This document shows positions 42,001 through 47,583 of a DNA stretch of 51,560 nucleotides, in pieces; the first letter of the stretch is position 1; every line of letters begins with the position of its first letter. The translations under genes and the position numbers were made by a program. The notes below the pieces were generated by a model. It saw only the letters and a list, made by a program, of their open reading frames with translations, did not search any database and was not told the DNA's origin. The stretch is from CAZZNQ01 sp964655775 (GTDB lineage: Bacteria; Planctomycetota; Brocadiia; SM23-32): positions 1 to 51,560 of the forward strand of contig CAZZNQ010000017.1 in the NCBI GenBank assembly GCA_964655775.1, written 5' to 3'.

Positions 42001-42460
42001 CCGGGATGCTCGGCATGAGCGGTATCGGCTGCCCGACCCGCTTCAACTCTTGCACATTAACCCCGAGACGCGAGTCATTGCCGTGCTGGCCTCCAACAAG
42101 GCCGCTCCCGTACCGGCCGAGTCGGGAGAATGGAGCGTCACCGAGCGCCCCCTCTACTCGGGTGCCGTCAGTGAGGGGAGACCGCGCACATACCGTGTGT
42201 TCGAGGAGTTGATCAAGTGGGACACTGCTGTTCTGCACGAGGGGCGATTCTGGGCGCTTTACGGGCTGACCCAGATCATCTGTCTGAAACCGGGGGACGA
42301 TCTCGATAACGCCCTCATCTTCTCCAGTCTCGCCATCGACGGCGAGCACAATATCCGTAGTTTCACCAGCACTCCGTACGGACTGGTGGTGACCGGTGTA
42401 CGAAGCATCGCCGTCTTGGACACCTCCTTCTTGGAGGAAGCGAAGGCCGCGCCCGAATGA
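39032..42460 (+). CDS. Large secreted protein: CsgG-like N-terminus, helical middle, beta-propeller-like C-terminus
   Basis: This 1142-residue protein has a hydrophobic segment at about 12-30. Residues 45-300 contain two CsgG-like units (MRVAVVAVDKEAEVLAALVEAQLSADGVKLVEREELDRVL; LRADAFLLLSVQ; later HPRVIALEREDLLELLD). The middle (about 315-720) is helical, with TPR-like elements and charged linkers. The C-terminal 400 residues show repeated four-strand blades (CGERLWVGYSSGLGIYDPEKRTW; SGGILFAADNKLWALSE; HEGRFWALYGLTQIICL) as in beta-propellers. AAGGAG about 12 bases before the ATG supports the start. It is the last gene of the ECF operon, 91 bases after its neighbour, with a small GGACA-loop hairpin between. 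I do not know this architecture from a characterised protein. Confidence 0.6.
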   Translation: MGAVAHQGTPGSLSAAMTGLLAIASFFAPAGFRTASGNVSTADGMRVAVVAVDKEAEVLAALVEAQLSADGVKLVEREELDRVLQEQELSAGGFTDRAWLVKLGGLLRADAFLLLSVQKPPKEMISPGERPPDALRVRVAETVSGVRFLDRNVPLEKGDYESPAQQAADLARLTLEKMGRPIGEMMPVSVLGVRSIALGGEYEPTCYLAAELVAGALSEHPRVIALEREDLLELLDEKTWTEGKASPFVTSAVILEGKLERQSVKDFTLTLEARGSGESVSVPIDPAEPAAGAAEATRQIVERILRLPPAPARDPKEEAKEFFEHGMLLTFRRQDQVGLAPLRAACALDPDNIEYRSMLFARSTWAIHLPPGRVPRRVSALDMAQMAAELIRMAAEELKRDEPNLFMVGRSYRGVYAYLRCPVSVETDRVRDMNRATRRATYEVFREGWKGADHGPSFGLELEMVLVLYDTMEDLVPASEKLMDHLLLPRDRGGQFEDPAERWRYCRECAHLLDGEHAQPRLLGHLGDDAAPALDALREYAWRKYTVDPDPVVRFAFGRRMLGRSDHGALILRQAGAGDLKEHFAKLIADFEHYAQDRPTLREAAASDLGWVKRETGLGTGRSTAASGSGAAQHRGFSSVEEALNATKGLAQIPNFNFAMYDEYLARIPGELVQAKNIADYLEHYPEHPEALGRSHYLRVKCEADLDIYRAWTERFIVMERVYTRNDIPGDAAHYRLMAQSTMRRFPQMFEKETPFPKPPSVLLKPTADWPIPVAFSMDDRDSYCKTGLHGSEFWVATWGDSGRQGARGESTVSLAGVDLGTGQVLAKWQSREGEEIGSMVLSSKACYLANWRSIRLLPGTDAWGSGLVSDITVLSKDDALPNGGLGGIAPCGERLWVGYSSGLGIYDPEKRTWTGVFNWRDRSAHPLGSGKRYDVDAVQAFSGGILFAADNKLWALSEAGSTPQFICETVQASSPRFVPVSDGFLFIPRRDARHERYRLPDPLQLLHINPETRVIAVLASNKAAPVPAESGEWSVTERPLYSGAVSEGRPRTYRVFEELIKWDTAVLHEGRFWALYGLTQIICLKPGDDLDNALIFSSLAIDGEHNIRSFTSTPYGLVVTGVRSIAVLDTSFLEEAKAAPE

Positions 42461-42482
42461 CCGAGAAGTTTCCGGGATGGTA

Positions 42483-42511
42483 TTGGACTCGGAGGTACGG
42501 GGCAGTAAGAT
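42483..42511 (+). promoter_or_regulatory. Sigma-70 promoter for conserved hypothetical gene
   Basis: TTGGAC (42483-42488), 17 bp, TAAGAT (42506-42511), with a predicted start near 42518, 38 bases before the ATG at 42556. Confidence 0.55.
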
Positions 42512-42555
42512 GGGGGAGAAGGCAGACCTGCTTCTCTCCATCCGGGAGGTGGCGT

Positions 42556-43092
42556 ATGGCCGGCAAGGTGATCGAGATCAACCGTGCGCCGGTGCTCACG
42601 CTTTGGGCGGCCGTCGTCGCTCAACGACAGGGCTACGAAGAGGATACGGCGATCACTCTTGGGAAGGCGGTCGCGGGGCTCAACGCGCAGTCCAAGGGCC
42701 GTATGCTCGGAATCTTCGGGCCCCCCAAGGCCCCCGAGGGAGGTGGCCCCCCGAAAAAGGTCGGCCTGGGCGAGGATTTCTGGATCGAGGTTTGCGGCCG
42801 GGGTGTGCCCGTCAAGAATACCGAAGACGGCATCCGGGCGGTCGTCAAGGACAAGCCCATCGAGCCCGACAAAGTGCGCGCCTACCTGGAAGGCAAGTTC
42901 GGCGACCACCTGCAGGATGTGCGCGATTCCATGGCCCGGCTGGCCGAATCCTACGGCCCCGACGACTTGGGCGACGTGGCCTACGGCCTATACGAGAAGT
43001 TCCGACCGAGTATCCCGCCCGGCAAGAAGGGCTGGGGTCGCAAGGGTCCGCTGGATCTGGACTTCATCGAGTCGCTGGGCGCCGACGCCTGA
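42556..43092 (+). CDS. Conserved hypothetical protein
   Basis: This 178-residue cytoplasmic protein has the N-terminus MAGKVIEINRAPVLTLWAAV followed by LGKAVAGLNAQSKGRMLGIF, words I associate with an uncharacterised family widespread in GC-rich bacteria. VPVKNTEDGIRAVVKDKPI and a C-terminal helical region (VRAYLEGKFGDHLQDVRDSM) complete it. A glycine/proline loop (PPKAPEGGGPPKK) splits the N-terminal part. GGGAGGTGG 5 bases before the ATG is a strong ribosome site and it has its own promoter. No catalytic motif stands out. The flavin-reductase-like gene follows after 28 bases. Confidence 0.7.
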   Translation: MAGKVIEINRAPVLTLWAAVVAQRQGYEEDTAITLGKAVAGLNAQSKGRMLGIFGPPKAPEGGGPPKKVGLGEDFWIEVCGRGVPVKNTEDGIRAVVKDKPIEPDKVRAYLEGKFGDHLQDVRDSMARLAESYGPDDLGDVAYGLYEKFRPSIPPGKKGWGRKGPLDLDFIESLGADA

Positions 43093-43120
43093 TCGCCATT
43101 CCCCCTCTTCCGGAGGCCGC

Positions 43121-43669
43121 ATGTACCACGAAGTCACGGACCGTGAGGCCATGGGCTACATGGCCACCAAGCCGACCATGATCATTACGACGTTCCACGA
43201 GAGCGGTATCGTGAACGCCGGCGTGTTCGGCGCCTACACCAACCTCGGCCCCACGCAGCTTGGCGTCGCCATCGGCGCGGGCAGTCACACCTACGCCAAC
43301 ATCAAGCGCAGCGGCGAGTTTGTCATCAACATCCCCGGGGCGGACATCGTCGAGACGATTCGGATCCTCGCCTCGGACGTGCCGGCCGAACGCAGCGAAC
43401 TGGAGGAAGCCGCTCTCACTGCCAAGCCGGGCATCACCATCGACACGCCGTCCATCGCCGAGTGCGTCGCCGCTGTGGAGTTCCTCTACAGCACGGAGTT
43501 GCCGATCGGCCACCACAACTTCGTCGTCGGGGAGGTCCAGGGCGGCTGGATCCGCGAGGATTGCCGGGACGACGACGGCAAGCTCAACATCTTCAAGGCC
43601 AGGATCTTCAAGGACTTCAAGTACCCCAAGCCGCTCTACGTGCTGCCTGGGGAGGTCGTGGAGGGGTAG
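43121..43669 (+). CDS. Flavin reductase-like (DIM6/NTAB) domain protein, copy A
   Basis: This 182-residue protein has the split-barrel FMN-binding fold of flavin reductases. It reads MATKPTMIITT at the first strand, NAGVFGAYTNLGPTQLGVAI as the FMN phosphate-binding segment, HTYANIKRSGEFVINIP as the family's conserved strand-helix, and IGHHNFVVGEV near the end. Such proteins bind FMN and reduce it or use it to reduce a substrate. CGGAGG lies 5 bases before the ATG. It converges on the SpoU gene, with only two bases between the stop codons. A second copy of the family lies at 44535, so the two flank the methyltransferase. Confidence 0.82.
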   Translation: MYHEVTDREAMGYMATKPTMIITTFHESGIVNAGVFGAYTNLGPTQLGVAIGAGSHTYANIKRSGEFVINIPGADIVETIRILASDVPAERSELEEAALTAKPGITIDTPSIAECVAAVEFLYSTELPIGHHNFVVGEVQGGWIREDCRDDDGKLNIFKARIFKDFKYPKPLYVLPGEVVEG

Positions 43670-43671
43670 GG

Positions 43672-44388
43672 CTACAGGCGATCGCGCGATGCCTCGTAGA
43701 GCGTTATCCCCACGGCCACCGCCAGGTTCAGTGAATCCACCATGTCCGTCTGCGGTATGCGCAGAGCTGCGCCCATAGCGCGAAACTCTTCCGGGAGCCC
43801 TTCGCCCTCGTTGCCGAACACGAGTGCACACGGGGACTGGAATCGTGCCGCCGGCAGCGGCAGGTCCCCGTCGGTCATCAGCGCATATACCTTGTGCGGG
43901 AACCGGTCGGCATAGTCCGAGAACCGTCCGAAGTACTCGAACGACGTGCGGAACAGCGCGCCCATCGAGGCCCGCACGGCCGCCGGCGCAAACAGGTCCG
44001 GCGCCGGCCGCGTGAGCGCCAGTTCGGTGAATCCCAGCGCCAGCATCGTGCGCATGATGGTGCCCACGTTGCCCATGTCGTTCGGAGCAACCAGCATCAC
44101 GTGGTCGCGTTCCGGATCGAGCCGCGAGGGGAACTTGCGGAACGCCGCCGCTGCCCAGCAGTCGGTCCTTCCGCTCAGCCTTCGTAGCGTCCGGTCGCTT
44201 ACCATCACGTCGACGCCGTGTTCGTCGCATAGCTCGCGGATCCGCGCGATGCCCTCGTTCCTTTCCTCGGTGGAGCAGACCGCCACCTGCAGCACCAGGT
44301 CCGGCCGCTGCTCCAGGAGTTCGATGGTCGGGTACACGCCAAGACTGTAGGTGTAGTCGAAGTCGGACTTGTAGCGATCGATCCGCAT
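43672..44388 (-). CDS. SpoU/TrmH-type (SPOUT) RNA 2'-O-methyltransferase
   Basis: This 238-residue SPOUT methyltransferase would methylate a ribose in tRNA or rRNA. All three knot motifs are present: NDMGNVGTIMRTMLALGF (motif 1 with the key Asn and Arg), ALVFGNEGEGLP (motif 2) and IPQTDMVDSLNLAVAVGI (motif 3). The N-terminal 90 residues form the usual small substrate-binding domain. Which RNA position it modifies cannot be told. The start at 44388 (MRIDRYKSDF) is preferred over an ATG five codons upstream because of the ACAGG ahead. Its promoter shares a dyad with that of the divergent flavin-reductase gene. Confidence 0.88.
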   Translation of the reverse strand: MRIDRYKSDFDYTYSLGVYPTIELLEQRPDLVLQVAVCSTEERNEGIARIRELCDEHGVDVMVSDRTLRRLSGRTDCWAAAAFRKFPSRLDPERDHVMLVAPNDMGNVGTIMRTMLALGFTELALTRPAPDLFAPAAVRASMGALFRTSFEYFGRFSDYADRFPHKVYALMTDGDLPLPAARFQSPCALVFGNEGEGLPEEFRAMGAALRIPQTDMVDSLNLAVAVGITLYEASRDRL

Positions 44389-44414
44389 GTGCCTGTCCCG
44401 CAAGATGGTTGCCC

Positions 44415-44443
44415 ATTGTGCTCCGGCTTCGCACCGGTGTCAA
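44415..44443 (-). promoter_or_regulatory. Promoter for SpoU gene
   Basis: On the minus strand: perfect TTGACA (44438-44443), 17 bp, CACAAT (44415-44420). The leader would be only about 20 bases. Confidence 0.5.
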
Positions 44444-44461
44444 CCACGGCCGGTTGACGCC
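44436..44461. repeat. Inverted repeat joining the -35 boxes of two divergent promoters
   Basis: Arms GGTGTCAACC (44436-44445) and GGTTGACGCC (44452-44461) pair with one G-T wobble around six bases. Each arm contains the -35 hexamer of one of the two divergent promoters. Confidence 0.55.
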
Positions 44462-44483
44462 TGCTGCGACCTACGCCTACCAT
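44454..44483 (+). promoter_or_regulatory. Promoter for flavin reductase-like gene B
   Basis: TTGACG (44454-44459), 18 bp, TACCAT (44478-44483), with a predicted start near 44490 and a leader of about 45 bases. Confidence 0.5.
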
Positions 44484-44534
44484 AGCGTTGCAGGCAAACG
44501 GGTAGGTGGGACATTCGTGTTCGTGGAGGAAGCC

Positions 44535-45044
44535 ATGCAACAGGAGTCGACATATGCGGAAGCAATCAAGCTGAAGTACCCCGAGCAGGTCGTGATTGCC
44601 ATCGCAAGAGATCCCCAGGGGAAGTACAACCCCATCACCCTCGGATGGACAATGATCGCGTCGCATGACCCGCCGATGATGGCCATCGGGGTCGGGAAGA
44701 CGCGCTACTCGGCCGAGACGATCCCGCATGCGGGCGAGTTTGTGATAGCCTTTCCGTCCGAGGACCAGGAAGAAGAGACCATGTTGTTCGGCACGAAGTC
44801 GGGCCGAGAAACGGACAAGATTGCCGAGTCGGGCGTCTCCACACAGCCGACAACCGTCATCGACGGGATTCTGTTGGCCGACGCCGTGGCCAACTTTGAG
44901 TGCCGGTTGTCTGGCCGAATGGAGACCGGCGACCATATCCTGTTCGTCGGCAAAGTGGTAGCCGCCCACGCGAACGAGCGGCCACTCACGCGGCTCTACA
45001 CGGTCGGCGCAGGGCACCGCATGGGCGGACGCTCGCGGGTGTGA
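44535..45044 (+). CDS. Flavin reductase-like (DIM6/NTAB) domain protein, copy B
   Basis: This 169-residue split-barrel protein resembles copy A in fold, not in close sequence. IAIARDPQGKYNPITLGWTM is the FMN-binding segment, PPMMAIGVGKTRYSAETIPHAGEFVIAFPS the conserved core, and DHILFVGKVVAAHAN the last strand. GGAGGA lies about 5 bases before the ATG at 44535 and decides the start against longer frames. It is divergent from SpoU with an unusual shared -35 dyad. The electron donor and substrate are unknown. Confidence 0.85.
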   Translation: MQQESTYAEAIKLKYPEQVVIAIARDPQGKYNPITLGWTMIASHDPPMMAIGVGKTRYSAETIPHAGEFVIAFPSEDQEEETMLFGTKSGRETDKIAESGVSTQPTTVIDGILLADAVANFECRLSGRMETGDHILFVGKVVAAHANERPLTRLYTVGAGHRMGGRSRV

Positions 45045-45083
45045 GTGGCCGTCGCTGCCTGCGCTGAACGGTGGAGAATAGGG

Positions 45084-45112
45084 CTGTCCTCGCCGGCAGG
45101 ATCGGCTATAAT
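45084..45112 (+). promoter_or_regulatory. Promoter for STN-thioredoxin gene
   Basis: CTGTCC (45084-45089), 17 bp, perfect TATAAT (45107-45112). The predicted start, near 45119, lies after several in-frame start codons and so favours translation from GTG 45161. Confidence 0.45.
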
Positions 45113-45160
45113 CTCTGTGAGTTGGGGTTTGGACTGAGCGATGGGCGGGAGGCAAGAGCC

Positions 45161-46702
45161 GTGAAAGCGAAGTCTGGCAACCGAAGCCGTCTGGTAGTTG
45201 TCTGCGTAATCGTCAGCGCATCGCTGGCGATGTTGTCCCAGAATGCCGCGGCGGGCGTTGCGGCTCTTGTGGCGGACCAGGCTGCCGATGCGCAGGAAGA
45301 CGTGGCGACCGCCGCGAGCCTGTCAGACGCAGTCACTCGATTGGGTACGCTGGTGACCCTCCAGCCGCCGTACGATTCGGGTGACGCCATGACGCTGGAG
45401 CAAGCCGTGCAGGCGCTCTGTCGGCAGGCCGATATCTCATGTGACCTCGAACAGTCGCGCCGTAACCTGGGATCAAGCATGGACCTTCAGGTGCGTCCGG
45501 ACTTCGCTCAGAAGCCCCTTCGTGTTGCGATCGCTGAACTGCTTGCCCCTCACGGTTGCGCCTACGTGGTCGAGGGAGAAACGCTTACGGTTCACGTCCG
45601 CGAGCCGTCTGCACGCCAGGAGCGCGAAGATGCTTCGGCAAACGTATTGACTTCAGGGCCTGTGCCGCCTCCCGGAGGCGTGAGCCGCGAGTTCTTTGAG
45701 CAGGCCGTTCAGATGGCCCGGGGACGTTCTGTGAAGGAGGCCGCTGAGAATGTCGCAATGACGGTGGCCCGGCACAAACTTGCCTCTCAGTTTCCCGAGT
45801 TCAAAGAGCGCCAGCAGGCGATCTTGGACGCTCAGCGCCAGATGGCGCAGGCCAGGGCGGCAGCGGCTGAAGGGACGAGGGTGGACGCCCGGCGGGTGGT
45901 GTTTGACGTTGCCCCCGGGCAGTATGAGAGGAACGTGCTGAAGGCGCCCGAGGGTTTGGCGGTCGTGGTGGATTTCTGGGCTCCGTGGTGTGGGCCCTGC
46001 CGGCGGCTGGGGCCCGCGCTCGAACGCGTGGTGTACTCCTTTGGCGGGCGCGCAGTGCTTGCCAAGGTGAACATCGACGAGCATCGCGAAGTGGCCAACC
46101 ACTACGGTATCCACGCCATCCCGACGGTCAAGGTATTCCGTTCAGGACGGGAAGTGGGCGGATTCAGGGGCGCCCAACCCGAGGATCGTGTGGCGGACAC
46201 CCTTACCCCACTTGTCTACGGAGAGGACCTGGAAAACTACCGACAGGCCGAAGCGCGACTCCGGATTGCCGAAGACGACTGGAATCGGCTGACGGCGGAT
46301 TACAGCCAGGAACTGAACCGGATCTACCAGGAGGTGTATCCGACTTGCCTGGCCGCGGTGCAGCAGGTCGCCCAGGACAGCGCCCGACGCGCCCAAAATG
46401 CTGCGATAGAAGAAGTCAAGAAGGTCTTCAAGGCTGGCAGGTACGAATGGCTCCGGAAAGGGAAGCCGCTCGGAACTGTCGAGTTCATGCCTGATGGCAC
46501 GGTCGGCGCCGTCCCGGGTGGTATAGGAAAGGGGGCTAGGTGGGCGATCACGGCGGAAGGGCTGGTGGTGACTGACGCAGGAAGGCGGTGGCTGTTCACC
46601 TCGGGACCGGCGGAGACCATGTTGGGCAAGTGCCGCAGTGACGACCTCGCCATGGACGGCCAAGGAGCGCTGCTTCGTCCCGTCGAGTCTGACGCCGACT
46701 AG
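45161..46702 (+). CDS. Secreted fusion of STN-like domain and thioredoxin domain
   Basis: This 513-residue protein has a signal peptide (about 11-33, RLVVVCVIVSASLAMLSQNAAA region). Residues about 68-150 resemble the secretin/TonB N-terminal (STN) fold: MTLEQAVQALCRQADISCDL, FAQKPLRVAIAELLAPHGC, YVVEGETLTVHVRE. A helical linker (185-240) leads to a thioredoxin domain (about 250-345) with W276-C-G-P-C280 and the cis-proline in HAIPTVKVF. A helical segment and a small beta domain (VEFMPDGTVGAVPGG...) end the protein. It would act as a periplasmic disulfide reductase or isomerase attached to a peptidoglycan- or secretin-contacting module. GGGAGG before the GTG and the promoter position decide the start. 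The fusion is unfamiliar to me. Confidence 0.78.
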   Translation: MKAKSGNRSRLVVVCVIVSASLAMLSQNAAAGVAALVADQAADAQEDVATAASLSDAVTRLGTLVTLQPPYDSGDAMTLEQAVQALCRQADISCDLEQSRRNLGSSMDLQVRPDFAQKPLRVAIAELLAPHGCAYVVEGETLTVHVREPSARQEREDASANVLTSGPVPPPGGVSREFFEQAVQMARGRSVKEAAENVAMTVARHKLASQFPEFKERQQAILDAQRQMAQARAAAAEGTRVDARRVVFDVAPGQYERNVLKAPEGLAVVVDFWAPWCGPCRRLGPALERVVYSFGGRAVLAKVNIDEHREVANHYGIHAIPTVKVFRSGREVGGFRGAQPEDRVADTLTPLVYGEDLENYRQAEARLRIAEDDWNRLTADYSQELNRIYQEVYPTCLAAVQQVAQDSARRAQNAAIEEVKKVFKAGRYEWLRKGKPLGTVEFMPDGTVGAVPGGIGKGARWAITAEGLVVTDAGRRWLFTSGPAETMLGKCRSDDLAMDGQGALLRPVESDAD

Positions 46703-46770
46703 CGCCGGCCCGATCCTGTGACCCGTGCTCCTCGCAGAGCCAGACGGCCGGCCGTCAAGACTCACCGTTC

Positions 46771-47340
46771 TCAGAGCACAAGTCGGGCGTAGAGCAGCCC
46801 CGAGACCACTGTCGAGACGAGCACCAGCCCGCTGATTGTCCATATCATCCACGGCCCCAATTGTCCCCACCAGAGCGGACCGGACATCAGTGACAGCGCA
46901 CCGGCCGCCAGCATCACCGACGCCGCTTTTCCCCACCAGCGGGCCGATAACTCCCGCCCCTGCGCCATCAGGACGCGGTAGAGCGAGGCCACCAGAATGT
47001 AACGCAAAGCAAGAACGAGCGGCACGACGTCCAGGCACCGTCCGTTGACGGCGAGGGACCAGAAGTACACCAGATGCGCCGCACCGTCCACGAAGGGATC
47101 CAGCAGCTTCCCGAATTCGCTCACGTTGTCTGTTTTGCGCGCGATCAAGCCGTCCGCTAGGTCCGTCAACTCGCCCAGCGCGATGATGCCCGTTGCCAAC
47201 ACGATGGCCCACGCGTTGTCGTCGCTCCAGGGTGTGAGCGCCGCCACGCCGCCCGCCAGGACCAGCCTGCTCCCACTCAGCAGCGACAGGAACACAGGGG
47301 GTGTCTGCCCGGCTTTCGGCGCCTCTCGCTGGTCAGCCAA
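46771..47340 (-). CDS. CDP-alcohol phosphatidyltransferase family membrane protein
   Basis: This protein of about 189 residues has the complete family motif: D-x2-D-G-x2-A-R-x8-G-x3-D-x3-D, seen as DLADGLIAR...GKLLDPFVD. Five or six membrane helices surround it. It would join a CDP-linked diacylglycerol or similar donor with an alcohol (glycerol phosphate, inositol phosphate, serine); the acceptor cannot be told. The start is uncertain. A TTG at 47340 has AGGAG 7 bases upstream, whereas an ATG at 47391 (adding 17 residues) has no ribosome site. The gene converges on the STN-thioredoxin gene, with a GACGGCCGGCCGTC palindrome at 46743-46756 between them, and diverges from the DUF3604 gene. Confidence 0.82.
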   Translation of the reverse strand: MADQREAPKAGQTPPVFLSLLSGSRLVLAGGVAALTPWSDDNAWAIVLATGIIALGELTDLADGLIARKTDNVSEFGKLLDPFVDGAAHLVYFWSLAVNGRCLDVVPLVLALRYILVASLYRVLMAQGRELSARWWGKAASVMLAAGALSLMSGPLWWGQLGPWMIWTISGLVLVSTVVSGLLYARLVL

Positions 47341-47448
47341 ATCAGAACTCCTGAGTGAAATGGGTCCCTTTGCTTTGACAGCTTGCCCCATTTGGCACGA
47401 GCCTGCAACCTGCAAGTACACCCTCGGCCGCCAGCCCGCGGCCGATGA

Positions 47449-47476
47449 TTGACATGGCGGACAGGTGGCATAGGAT
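47449..47476 (+). promoter_or_regulatory. Promoter for DUF3604 gene
   Basis: Perfect TTGACA (47449-47454), 16 bp, TAGGAT (47471-47476). The predicted start is near 47483, giving a leader of about 100 bases. Confidence 0.6.
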
Positions 47477-47583
47477 GGTGACGACATCCGGGCCGCATTG
47501 GTTACCTGCCGGGTGCGCGGTCCTAAGTGCTCGACAAGGCAAGCGCCCAATGCCCGGATCGCAATCGACCGCAAGGAGACACG

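Noticed and set aside
46743..46756. GACGGCCGGCCGTC palindrome as a terminator
   Set aside because: A self-complementary site without a loop or T tract; possible but not supported as a terminator.
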